A stretch of DNA of 64,000 nucleotides from Phytophthora hibernalis (lineage: Eukaryota; Oomycota; Peronosporomycetes; Peronosporales; Peronosporaceae). The stretch covers positions 310,001 to 374,000 of the forward strand of contig JAAKBF010000233.1 in assembly GCA_012656075.1 (NCBI GenBank), read 5' to 3'. The position numbers and the translations under genes were made by a program. Positions within the stretch are counted from its first letter, which is position 1, and every line of letters starts with the position of its first letter. The notes beneath the pieces are model-generated. The model was not told the origin of the DNA and ran no database searches. It was given only the letters and a program-made list of their open reading frames with translations. Shown piece by piece: positions 21,822 to 33,849 of the stretch.

Positions 21822-24461
21822 ATGGCTACCCCGAAGATCTCCGAGACGTCTGCGCCTCGCCGCATGCAGCGCGACCTGGCGCGCGCCCTGCTGGAACCTC
21901 AATCGGGAGGTGTCGCCGGTGCGTTTGCACAACTTTTCGCCAATGGAACCGTGCAATTCTCACTCATTTTAACGCTGTGCATCACAATTCCGCAGCTTAC
22001 GTGCAAGAGTGCGTGCACTCCACGAGCGTTGGGGTGGACGCCACCTTCGTCTTCCTATTGCAAGTGGCTGAGGAGCTGGACGACGCCATTAGCGATTTCC
22101 TCCCGTCTCCACCCACCCACCAACCATTGAGTCACGACCACGAGGTGGAACTGGGCACGTTGCTGTCTGCAGCGTCGCTGGTACGAGATCATTAGACAGT
22201 GGGGAGTTGCAGTGCAATGGAGACTCATTAAATACTGTTTGCAGACGGTTCGCTATGTGACGGAGCGTCAAGCGATGATTCCGTTGTTGCAGCGGTACCG
22301 CGACGCTTTCGCGAAGGTGTTGCAGTATCCGTCATGGAAGCACAAATGCTACTACGGACTGAAAACGGTGGCCTTGATGGGGTCAACGCGGGTGTTGGAG
22401 TCTTTTGGTGACCAAGTGCAGGCGATGGATGTGCTCCAAAGGCTGCGGTGGTTGTTCCCGCTTTTCAAGGACGGGAATGTGGAGCCGGAGGAAGTCGCAC
22501 TGCGGTTGAATACGCTCCTGCGTCCTGCGTGCGAGTATGTCGCTGTGGCACTGCAGACGCACCCGGCTGCTCGTGAAGCGATTTTCACTGAGGTAGGATC
22601 TTGCTTGTGAATTGTGGTGTAGGAATCGACATTGATGTTTTTATACTGTTTGGGATGAATGCTAGGTGCTGCCACAATTGCTGGAGCTGCTGACGAAGGA
22701 AGGTGCAGACGACCAAAAGACTGCGGTGGCGGAGGCGGTCAAGGTGGAGTTGGCCACGACCGTTGCCGTGCTTCTGGAAGGCAAGTTTCCGTACACTACC
22801 CCCAACACGTTTGCGTTGCTGTCGCTGCCTGCGTTCGTCGAGGAGATGGAAGCTGACGAGTCGAAGGTCGCTGCTAGCAGCGCAATGTTTGCTCCAACGG
22901 CTGAGGCCAAGTCGGACAGAATGGAGACTGTTGATGAAGAAGAGGAAAAACCCTCGTCGACGGCGATGGCGAGACAGCGCAAAGACGAGTGCTGTAAGGT
23001 GCTTTGCAGTTGGTTGCAGGTGGACACTCGACGAATGGTAGCAGCGCAGGCACTGTGTGTGATGTACTGGGTTATGGCAAGCGGTACCACACCGGACACC
23101 GTGGCAAATGGTGCGTTGTCGCTCGCGACCCCGCTCGACGAGATGGCCAAAGCGTACGTATGCTTCAACGGTTGTCGTTTTGCGATTCCTCATCACTCGC
23201 TCGATCTCCTTCCTGTTATTAACAGGCTGAACGACGCGGAGCTAACTACGCTGCCTGACTTTGAGTTCGTCAACGCATTACTCGAGTCTATCCGCGACAT
23301 CTGCCTTTTCCAACAAAGGCTTGCTACCCCCACGCTCGAGGCTGCTTTTGATGCGATGAGTGGTGTGAAACCCCGACTAACGGTAAAGTGTCGGAGTGGA
23401 TTGCTTCTTGCTTTAGGAGCTTTAACTCACATGATTTGGATGCAACTACTGCAGGTCGCACTCGCGTCATTTTCCAAGAAGCACTCAGTTGAGCGGCGCA
23501 GTGCTAAGGAGCATGCTCAACGATCCGACACACGCTCGTCGAAGCGTTTCTCGCTTGGCTTCACCACTCGGACTCAGCTAATTTGCTCACATCGCAAGTA
23601 GAATTCTTGCACAATGTGGCCGGTACTCTGGCTGACCCGCGAGTGTATGGTGACGTGCTGGCTGTACTTCGAGCATCTACCGTTCCCGAAGCTAGTGCGG
23701 AGTACGCAACGTGCCGCAAGCTTGCCGTTGTGACGCTTTGCCAAGCCATTAATCAGTTAGACCGGTATTCCAAGTCGACCGCCAACCGTATCGTGTCCGG
23801 CCTCACTCGAATTGCAGGAGCCTGTCGCGAGGATATTCATCCGCTGGCAAATGAGCTAGTGCTTCCTTTACTGCCATCAATGCTGGATGGGTCTCAGTGG
23901 GGAAAGTTCCTTCGCCTTCGTACGGAAGCTGTTGCGACGGTACTTGTTGGATGCGCTGAAAGTGATGATTTCCGGGTGCGTACTTTGCTGGCTCTGACAT
24001 TGACAAAGTTGCAGTGATCCTGAGCTCATCGATTTTGTATTGTGCATGTGTAGGTGGAAAACCATCCGTGGATCAGTGACTTCATCAGTTTTCTGCTCGA
24101 CCCGGTCGTGTCTTCGGAGAATGTGCACTCGTTCATGATTTTGTGCGGACTAATCCGAGCAGAGCGGAAGCTGCTCCTTCACGTAACGTCCTTCTGCATG
24201 GAGAACCCGCACACGGTGACTCAGACTTTGCACGAACCGCTTGCTAGGTGGCCGCTGTACGAAGAGGACGTTGAGCTTGTCGTTGTCACGTTGGAATTGC
24301 TGGAGGCGCTGCTGAGCGTGAACACTCTTCGAGCTACGGTGGACGTGGATGTGCTCTATGCTACCATGCTGCAGCTTTCTGAAAACGCGGGAAGTGAGGG
24401 CCTGGATGTGATTTCGACTGTTTGCAAACGAGTTATGGTGTCATTGGGAACACAGCAGTAG
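21822..24461 (+). CDS. Multi-exon helical-repeat protein of unknown function
   Basis: Several plus-strand exons join into one protein of about 750 residues made almost wholly of short amphipathic helices, resembling a HEAT/ARM-type solenoid. The start is MATPKISETSAPRRMQ. A clear 73-bp intron is 22593-22665 (GTAGGA...GCTAG). Others are likely around 21950-21995, 22190-22245, 23380-23453 and 24015-24054. The region 23455-23540 changes frame twice, so at least one indel is present. An acidic stretch (METVDEEEEKPSS) lies mid-protein. I do not recognise the family. The convergent LamG-containing gene ends 16 bp away. Confidence 0.6.
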
Positions 24462-24477
24462 ATTACCGGTACCCAAG

Positions 24478-27400
24478 TTATCTCTGTGCGTACGATGAGT
24501 TTGTTACAAACTCACATGAAGGAGACAGTCCTGAATTAGTGGGGACTAGCGCTCCATTGGCGTCCCACCAACAAACGTGCCAGTACAACTCGCCGATCGA
24601 AGGCGGTTCCGTGCACTGGTAAATAAGCCCCGCAGACGAGTAGATCTGCACTTGAGGGCGTAAGCAATGTGTCATAGAGAGATTCGACGCCACGATGCAC
24701 TTGTACGTGAATCCATCCTGGCGGTGTAGTTGGAAAGACTGGAACTCGCAGCCTTCGATACTGTTAATTGTTTCCAGCTCTACATGCCCAATGCAACCAC
24801 CCGAGTTTTGTTTCCATGCGTGCCCGACCATCGTGTTATCCTTCCACACTTCGATAATCAAATCCATGCTCTCGACACCGTTGACGTACGAAAGAACGAT
24901 GCGAAACGCCCGAGGTGTTGTGATTGTTGGACTCAGTACAGCCAAGTACCGATTGCCATCTTTTGCCTGTGTCCTGCTGCTCGCCCACGAAACTTTCACT
25001 GGCACCGAGACGGAGATACATTCGGGTAGTGTCACTTCCAGACGATACGTGCCAAGCCGCAACTTGAATGCTCTTGAGTTTCCCACGGCTACGTCACCTT
25101 CGGTTCGTTCCTCTTTCACTGCCAAGTCAAAGGTGAGGGGATTTTTGCGTTGCACCGAGTACCAGCAGCAGCGCTTTCAAGGCTGCCAATGGAGCTGGCG
25201 GGATGGAAGCGAATGTTGGCCTGCTCGGAATTCTTTTCGTTTGAGTTTGTGCTGTTGATAGGAGCAGCGGCGACTACAAGCACCGTCACCTTCACTCCAC
25301 CAAACAGCACTGGCATCGTAATTGTCCTAGAGCTGCGATAACGGCCTCCATCCGCAACCACCTGCTTTACTGCTGAATAAAGGACACAGCTACATTCGCG
25401 AAGCACATCGACGGCATATAAGCCTTTGCAGACATCCCATGCTGCGCATCCATTGGCATCGGTCATGACAACTTGTCGTTCCGAGCTGTAGTTGTTGGTG
25501 ACTTGAAGTGGAATACCTGCAAGTTTAATGTTGACGTGAGGCTTGAAGTAATCCACAAGTTGCAGTGTGTATGTCCACTGATAAACATCGAGCGGAATTA
25601 CCATTTCCTGTACAGACGAAGATGCTGCTGTTGGTCCGCTAAACAGTCCTGCCGCAGTGATTTTAGGGTAGACAGCCGCAATTGATGTCCACTCGAAGAA
25701 GTCGAGATGAAATACGTAGAGCGAATAACTACCCGGAATCAAACGGCTGCTCGTTCGCCCTTCGTTGTCTGTTACGAATAGCTGCCTTCGGTCCCTGATG
25801 ATTTCACCTGGAGATTCCTCTGGCAGCTTAGAATCCTGTTTTTCCGGAGTCGATTGATTGTCTGGAGGACTCGATTCGTCGACCTTGTGGTCTTCCAAAG
25901 TAAACTGGGCATTCTTATTTCTCCATTCTTCAAGGAGAGCACGTTCATCCATGGCCGTTTGCTCTTTGAATGGTACTGGAACACCCTGCAGCATCAGCTC
26001 AAGTTCTGCAAGCTCTCCTCGCGTTGAGTGTTTCAGTAAATCACGTTCGGATTCCGATAGCACTAAGGTGTTGCTAAAAGACTTTGTAAGCGTAGTGGAA
26101 AGTTTTGCGAATACTCTCGTGCGTGTTCACTCTTGCGAGCACGCTCAATAATGCAACCTTTGATTTTCTCGTAGCGTAAACGCATGGCTCGCCTCAAAAG
26201 TGCCCGCGCTCCAACTACAGATATCAATTTCACATTCAGTTTGGCTGCTAATGTTGCCTGTTTTGAAGCTTTAGCGACACAGTTAGTGACAAAATCTACT
26301 GCCACCTCGTGTGTGATTTCAGTCACTCGCTTCTTCTGCAATCGACGTCGAATTGACATAAGGCGGGACCCCATCATCAGCGTTGGAAGCACAGTCTTTG
26401 CCAAATTCGAGTCGAACGTGATGTTCTTCTCGATAAAAACGTGCACCTTATCCACAGGAGCATTCGTCTTCGCACTCACAACACGAAATTCGACACGTCG
26501 TTTCACTCGCTTGTTTTGCGGAGCGAATGGGTTTTGCTGAAGGCATTCTTTGATTCCATGATGAGCTAGAATGCGAAGAAGCGTGCGATATATGGACTGA
26601 ATAGTTGGTAGCGTCCAATTTGCAGCGCTGCGGTGTGTGTAGACATCGATTTCATTCTCCACCTCTTGCAACTTTAGTGCAATTCGTAATCGAAATTTAC
26701 TACTTGCACCATCGGCTTCACCTTCCGTCAGCGGCACCAATACAATCCTACCATTTCGACCGAAACGAATGTTCTTTGCTAGGCGGCGAGCAAACTCTTC
26801 GCACTCGCGCCTCTCCGTTGTTACTTTATCATTTTGACTCCCAGTTTCAATGAAGTGAACTCGAATTTCGTACGTTTGAATGATTCGCAGCTCAGCAAGC
26901 AAAACGTTTACTTCGTCAATGCTAGCGTAAATCGACGTTGCATTCCCACACCCTCCGATGGCCTGAACTTGCCACAGATTATTTTTCTTTGAGCGATACG
27001 CAGCAGCCAGAGTGAACCACCGACACCCAGGAATGGGTTTTGCATCAAATATTCCCAAAACGTGATGTTCCTCGACATTTTCAAGCTGAACGCGTACACT
27101 TGACAATTTGTTCGACATTTGTCTAGCCTCCGTGAAGTAAGGACCATCACCTTCATCCTCCATGATTTTTGTAGTGAGATCAGCACGCAAAAACCTTGTT
27201 CGATAAAGCTGTAAGACGAAGATACACACGGTCGACGATACCATTGTAGATGGATTGTCCTTGGCGGTAAGAAATATCACCGCGCTTGGTCACCGGGCAA
27301 TCTTCGTGAACAAAATCAACCAGCTGGAAATCATAGTCAACCAGAACGCAGACAAAACGCCATGGAGATTTCGGTGCGCCGTTGTCACACATCATGGTTG

Positions 27401-29882
27401 AGGAAACTAAGAGAGTATTCATAAACGGTAGCGTGTACAGACCTGAAGGCGTTGGTGTTAGCATCGACAAACTGGGTAGATCATCCATTCGGTGACTCTG
27501 CGCGCGAGAGTAGTTGTCCTAGTTGAGAAAGGCCGGGTGGTAATGGAACACGAATAATGTTAGAATGCACGCACAAGCAGCTGGAGGATCGATAAAATTC
27601 GTCAAACAGTACCTGAATTCTCTTGAGATAGCCGACGATTCCAGGTAACTCTGATGAAGCGAAAAAGAACCCGATTTTCTCGAACTCTGCCGAGACTTTC
27701 CGCTCAGTCAGCACTAGTTTCCGATTGATGACGGACTCCATGAATGTCCGCTCCCTACTGTGCCGCGATTGACCTGCTAGAGCGAGCAAATGACGAAATG
27801 CTTGGATGTGAATCTCCTCACCTGGCGATCGCTTGGCCTCGAACAACACAATCGCCTCTATCTTTTTCATGGTTTCTTCCAAGTTAGGAAAGCACCCAGT
27901 TGTGACCATCGAATGCAGCACCACGGTTACTACACCTCTTCCTGCAGCTCGTGATAACTCGACACTGATCTCGAACGAGCCGATAGGTGGTCGAATTTCT
28001 TCGGAATTTACCACAACATTCAATAGAGGACTCATCAATTCGATCCCAGAAACAAGAGCACTTGACTTCTGCTCATACTCGCTCTGCGAACGACAGACGT
28101 GATCATGAGTGCGCTGGACACTAAATTCATCAGCGTACTCAATCAAAACGCGTATATCTCCTGACTGCAAAGCGGACAGCAACAGGTTCTCAAAAGATTT
28201 TGGACTTGTAACACCCACATCCTTGTGAGCACAATCGAAAAAGTTACCAAGTAGCACAATCGATCCTTCCGTCGTGGGCGAGGCTACACAAAGCGCGGAT
28301 GATGCCAGTGATTTTGGAGCCCAAACAGGAGGAGGGGTTTGCCGCCAGAACACGTTTCGATGGACATTCACAACATTTTCGAAGCTCGAACTGTCACGCA
28401 CAGATCCAATTTCAGGGACGACCAAGGCGATCATAGCCTCGTCCTGACTGCCCTTAGATTTTCTCGCCCCTGACTGATGTTCACTTGATAATTTCCACAG
28501 GTGAAAAGAAGCAATTAGCCCCACAAAGCCGATTCTTGCTCTCCAATCGCGAACGCTTTTCGAATAGGACGGATGGCCTCCGACATAAACTGAATTAGCG
28601 CTCGATGGCGCCTGAACCCACGCAGAGCTGCCACCTGCGCGCCTCCAACGCTGACTTTCGCATCTTGGTGACCCAGAGACCTGGACAGTCTGAATTCGTG
28701 CACAATCTACTAGTTCGTTGTCGAAAAATATTTGGAGATATCTGCAGTCAAACAACACTTTTAGGTGGACCCAACGATTGCTTGGCACCTCGTAGTTGTT
28801 TGCCCAGCACTCCCAATTTCGCCATCGAACATAACAGCCACCATTCTCGCCTTTTTCTCGATAATTAACCAGAACTCCGCGATCGTAGATTGAGAAGGTC
28901 GCCTCGTCATCTTCAGAGTTATCTACTCGAAGTTTAGCAGCTAGCAATTTAGGTGTTGCTTCACTTGGACCTGTTCCAAAATGTGAATCATCATCAATAT
29001 TTTAACTATCAGTAACTTAGAACCAACCTTGGAAGACGTTTGAAAAACCACCTCGTTTGTGTGTCACTTCTTTATCGAGGCTGGCAGAGCAACCAAAGAT
29101 GCTACGGTTTGTACTACCACAACACAACCATCGCACAAACTCCCTGAGTCATCTAGCTCTGGGCTTCTGTGTCGCGCTCCATCTGCCTCGCTATGACCAA
29201 CATCGCGCAATTAGTCGCAGCATCAACATTGTGCAGGGTGTTTGAAACAACCTTACAATTTAGCTTTGTGTTTCTCCGTGTCGGCAGCCTTGAACAGCAG
29301 CATACAGATGGAAAATCCGCTATTGCCAGACAACTGGGGTGACCCTGTCCTCGATAGTTCCTTACCTGTCAATGGGATCTCCAGAAACCCGTCACCGTAC
29401 AGTGAAATGACTGCACTGCAGGAACTCTTACAACCAGTCGCGGCATCTTCACTTCTCTCACTTTTTGTTGAAAATATCCTTCGTCTGGTCATTCTGTAGC
29501 ACATTACACCATTTCGTCAGCATTTTGATCACATTTCTGCACATTTTTGTAAGCTGTGTCGAATCACAAACCTCGACGTAGCAAGCTCTTCCTTCACGGG
29601 GTTACTATGAGCTTTCGGTGGCTGCAAAGTCGACTGAAGTGAGATTTTGTTCTCATGAATAGCATTTTGTACTTGATCGGACTCAGCATCTCGTCGTTCT
29701 ATACTTCGGACGAAAGGTACTGGCCGTCGTGGGCCACAACCAGAGCTGCTCTTTCGCGGTACTAGAACCGATTTCGAGGAGCTGGAAAGCGGGCGATGCG
29801 GCTTCTTGGGGACCTTCTTCCTCCCGTCATTGGCAGCTCCGTAGATACTCAACAAAGTCTGCTGTCGGCCCGAGAGGCTCAT
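24478..29882 (-). CDS. Very large protein with an N-terminal LamG/concanavalin-like domain
   Basis: Minus-strand exons form one locus of about 1,700 codons. Exon 1 starts at 29882 (MSLSGRQQTLL, basic and Ser-rich). Three GT-AG introns then assemble a LamG-type jelly roll: GDGFLEIPLTGKEL, FLDKEVTHKRGGFSN, WVHLKVLFDCRYLQIFFDNELVD and ARIGFVGLIASFHLWK. Downstream (28400-24478) are beta-rich and helical regions I cannot assign, with a conserved-looking stretch TERRECEEFARRLAKNIRFG. The open frames overlap by 1-100 bp at 27484, 27230, 26063 and 25135, each a one-base change, so I infer indels in one gene rather than five genes. No signal peptide is seen, and function is unknown. Confidence 0.6.
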
Positions 29883-29898
29883 CTCGGTTACACAAATA

Positions 29899-30423
29899 TT
29901 AAAGCTCCAGTAAATTACGTCATAATTTGTGACTCATAAACTAGAGGCGTAGCGTTAGGCTGGGAGGACAGTTGACTAAGATTCTTTTTTAAATTAAACT
30001 TGCGCCTCATTGAACTTTTAATTTTCGTGTGCCCCTACCGGAGGCACACGAAAGCGGTAGGCTACCCCTACCGGTGCATTTGCATGTTGTTGTCTTTGCC
30101 AGAGAAAACGCGTTTGCAAACACATCCGAGAAGCCTAGCAGCACCATGTATGGATACAACGTCCCGTTCACACCGGCGGGTACAACCCGAGCAGGTAATG
30201 GTGAATGCGCAAGTTTAGCTTGCGCAGCATGTCCTGAGAATCGTAACCTTGGCGCCCTTCCAAATCTACATATTACCTACTCGGGCCCAACCCTGGGGGA
30301 CCCCACCAATAAAATTGGTTAGGCTGTTCAGCCAGCTAAAGCTGTCCTCCCAGTATTAGTGTTTCAGTAAATTACGTCATATTTGTGATTCACAAATTGC
30401 GACGTAATTTACTGGAGTGTTAA
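29899..30423. mobile_element. TTAA-flanked MITE-like element with nested inverted repeats
   Basis: Left end 29903 onward and right end up to 30419 share the inverted sequence CTCCAGTAAATTACGTC, extending with mismatches to about 30 bp. Each lies against TTAA (29899-29902 and 30420-30423), as with piggyBac-type insertions. Inside is a second inverted pair, CTGGGAGGACAG near 29959 and CTGTCCTCCCAG near 30342. The right arm itself contains a further inverted copy of the terminal repeat, so it can fold alone. No transposase is encoded. Confidence 0.65.
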
Positions 30424-30464
30424 TATTGTGTGTCGGAAATAAATTGTACTATTTTCTGCGGTAA

Positions 30465-31958
30465 ATGCCTTCCAAGCGCCAGCCTCCGACACTCGACACC
30501 TACATCCACGCTACAATCGCACCAGAAAGTCAATCGACGCCACGTAGAAGGCGCAAAAGCACCAGCAGGTGGCGTTAATCCCACAGCCAACCACTCTCAA
30601 AGTCGATTCTGCAGCACCACCAGCTCCTGCAAAACCTAAACGACCTAAACGCAAGTTTAAGTTGAAGAAAAGGAATCTGATCAGCTAGATTTGTCAAGCA
30701 GTTCCAAATTTCGAGTCCGCGGTCTTATAACAGCCGAAGAGTTGGAAGATGATGACGAAGCGGAGGAGATTCAAGAGGAAGTTCGAGCCGATTTTTCACG
30801 CTTCGGAGAGTTGCTAAATCTTGCACTTGATCAAAAAAGAGAAGAAGATGCTGAGGTGGTCGTCACTTTTCGAGATGCGAAGGATGCAGTTTCAGCTTTT
30901 ACTGCGTTCGATGGGAACGTGTTCGGGGGCAGCGCGGTGACTTGTGTTTGGGAACTTCAAAGTGATGACAAGGTGGAGGACTGTGTGGTGAAGGTGGATG
31001 GGATGCTGACGCCGGTAGAGTTGGAGGACCCGGATGAAGTTGCTGATGTCCAAGAAGAAATGATGCAGATCTTTAGCAGGCACGGGAGCGTGAATGAGCT
31101 GCACTTGAGTGAGACTTCGGGGCAGGTCACGGTGATATTCGGTGATGAACGCGACGCTCAGAAAGCTGTACAGGTGCTGGATGGTTCGCAGTATGGCGGC
31201 CGTCCCGTGACAGCACGGGTGGTTTGTGGAAGTGTTGACGATGGTAGCGATGTGCAAAGCGCGAAGAGTGAAGTCGATGCAGAGACAAAACGCGTGTCAA
31301 CTTGCTTTGTGCAGGTACGAACTCTGCTTTGACTCCATGTAGTACTGTGCTGACGCAACTTGCTGTTCATTTACTCCTTCGTATGGGCTACAGCCAGCAG
31401 AGTCACCAGAACTGCAAATCATGGTTGGCACGTTTCTGAAGAGGCTCGCTGCACTGCAGGTAACTGGCAAGATGTATTACTACATGTAGTAGAGCAAATT
31501 TCAGGCGAGCAGAAACTTACACTAATCATGCGTGTGTACCAGGAGCGCGCACATACCAGAACCCTAGAAATGACAAGCGGTTACGGCGTTTAGTGATCGG
31601 GATGCACGAGATGCGGCGAGGCCTCCTCGCCAATAAAATTCGTTTCCTAGTCATTGCGACTGACCTTGGCGGATGCGAAGCTGTAGAAGAAAAATACGTT
31701 GAGCTAATGACAATTGCAAGGGAGAAAGATGTGCCTGTACTTGCCCCAATGAATAGGTTCGTGAGCTCACTTTGTATAATGCGTTAGTATTCTGCTAAGC
31801 TAATTCAAAATGTGATTGCATTGGGCAGACGGAAGCTGGGGAGAGTTTTGCAAAAGAGCGTACGCGTGAGCTGTGTCGGGGTTTATTCTGTCGAAGGCGC
31901 CAACAAACTCTTCCAGCAGATATTGCAAACTATGAACGATGCATTGTCGGTGAAATAA
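30465..31958 (+). CDS. SECIS-binding protein 2-like L7Ae protein with two UHM/RRM domains
   Basis: SBP2 binds the SECIS element for selenocysteine insertion. The C-terminal exons give FLKRLAALQ, KRLRRLVIGMHEMRRGLL, KIRFLVIATDLGG, DVPVLAPMNRRKLGRVLQ and VSCVGVYSVEGANKLF, the SBP2-type L7Ae domain. Before it are two RRM-like folds of the U2AF-homology type, starting FRVRGLITAEELEDDDE and VKVDGMLTPVELEDPDE. The N-terminus is basic (KPKRPKRKFKLKK). Introns lie at about 31315-31393, 31460-31543 and 31756-31829. One-base corrections are needed near 30580, 30670 (A run) and 31552. The RRM-plus-L7Ae order is unlike animal SBP2, so another RNP role is possible. Confidence 0.7.
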
Positions 31959-32121
31959 AGATAACCTCTACTGTGTTGCCTTATTTCGTGGAGCCAAGCT
32001 GCCAGCAATGGTAATACTGGCGGGGGCAATTGCAGAATCGGCTTCACGCGTTTTCCTACAGACCAAAATGACACTCGTTTGAGTTCATAACAACTTGTCG
32101 GGAAGCAAGATCTTGAAATGC

Positions 32122-33538
32122 TTACCTCTTGTACTTGTTGGCAGCAAACTCGTTGATGCGCCTGCACGCTTGAACCTGGCTCTTGGCAATTGCCTCGTTA
32201 GCCGTCGTTATATACGGGAGAAAGTCTACATCCTTGCGCATGGCGGTGGTGTTTGCCAAGAAGCGCAACTTGAAATCTTCAGTTGGGTCGCTGTTGCTGC
32301 TTTGCACGAGACGTTCTTCAAGAATCTCCACGAGTTTTGCAGTGGAGTTCCCCATGCGTAGGTTTCGAGCTACGATATATCGCTCCGAGCTCGCGGGTCG
32401 ACTGGTCTGCAAACAAATATCCGCACGTAAATGTGCCATCTTGAACTGGACTACCAGCATGAGAATAAATCATGGTGCAACGTACGATTGGTTTCACGAC
32501 TACAAATCGTTCAAAACATTGGTGAAGTACCCAGCAAAGCTCCTGCATTGCAGGTGTCGCTAGTTCAAACGTCTTGCAGACGAAATCTCCGCCTGCACGG
32601 AGTACAGCGAACATGGCGACCACCTCAGCCAAGATCAGCCTAGTCATCATCGATTCCTATGGATTGCATTGCAACACTACATGATTAATGGCACTCCTTA
32701 CACAAGTGCCCAAATCAACGACTCCAAACCTGATTCCACTGCGATCGAGCATCAAGAAAGCCTCCATCAGCCACAACCAAGTCCACGCCGCTCGGATATC
32801 GCCCCCGAACCACGTCACGGAAATTATGAATGTTCGCCCTCGAGTAAAGGTTACCTGTTCCATCCTCGCCGTAGCAGATCTCAAACAAATCGCGGAACTT
32901 CGACGGTAGGCGCCATTCGCAGTTATTTGCGGCACCCTTCAACGTGATGCCGTAGCCGTGAACGCACCGAGCATTCTCACCTTCATCCTTTAACCCTTGT
33001 CCAGCTCGCCACAGTAGATACTCGGAAAATCCTCCGGGACCTCCGCAAATGTCAGCAAAGGTAAAGGGTTCTTGACGTTCCCGTGTCCACTGGAAAATAT
33101 AGTCGAGCGTCACCAACTTCATTGCTGAGCGATTCAAGAACCGATGTCTTCCCAGCACCTCAAACTTGTTCGTCGCAGCACGGGCGCTCGAAAACTGCGA
33201 GCTCTCAAGTGTATCAAACTTTTGTTTCTCGCGTTCAAGTTCCTTTAGCAGTGCTGCGTACGGCGCTTGATCCTCCTCCTTTTGTCTTCTTCGGCGAGCA
33301 AACTTTGCTCATCAGTGCCTTTCTCGTTGCACAAAAGATACAACACACCATGTGGACCAATTTCCACACTGCCGATGGAAAACTTGGCTTGCTGCGGCGC
33401 TAGCTCCGTCCCGGGCATCAATTGGGGTAACGCTTCCGTCCTCGCACTCGACACCTGCTTCACGCGTTGATGCTCTCTGCGAGACCGTCCAAACGATGCG
33501 AAGCCCATGGCCGCCATCATTTCCTCGTCACCACTCAT
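32122..33538 (-). CDS. CMTR1-like mRNA cap1 2'-O-ribose methyltransferase (FtsJ/RrmJ fold)
   Basis: The family methylates the first transcribed nucleotide of capped mRNA in the nucleus, using SAM. Exon order: MSGDEEMMAAMGFASFG at 33538, a linker (SIGSVEIGPHGVLYLL), then the Rossmann core. SAM-binding FADICGGPGGFSEYLL is near 33050, catalytic-region VDLVVADGGF near 32750, then RLILAEVVAMFAVLRAGGDFVCKTF (block broken here only by an intron upstream) and KPITSRPASSERYIVA. Introns GTTTGG...CCATAG (about 32717-32658) and GTACGT...TTGCAG (about 32486-32407) join these exactly. One base must be corrected near 33262. The K-D-K-E-type catalytic residues are plausible (Asp in VADGG, Lys in VCKTF). A G-patch or WW domain is not seen. 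Confidence 0.85.
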
Positions 33539-33849
33539 TTTCGCTGGTATCGGATACCGTCCAAAGCCTCGATGATAGCGCGGACAACAACGAAACTCAA
33601 CGCCAAGATGGAGAGTGCCATCGACTATATTATACTGAACGAATCTATTGCTGTGGCGTGTCCTGCATGCCTTTCTCGCCAGCTTCTCTGCTCCAGCCAC
33701 GTCCACTAAACGCTCCGAAACACGCAAACTCACAAAGCAGAAGCAAAATACAATTTGCCAGCAGCAGTGCCGAGTGAGGAAGGCAGAAGAACAGCTTCGG
33801 CAGCAGCCAAATGATCTCTCTCGCTCTCAACTGCTTGAAATCAACTGCC

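Noticed and set aside
27481..27488. Overlapping stop and start (ATGGATGA) suggesting coupled translation
   Set aside because: Reinitiation of this kind is rare in eukaryotes, and many other genes here show one-base breaks, so an indel is simpler.
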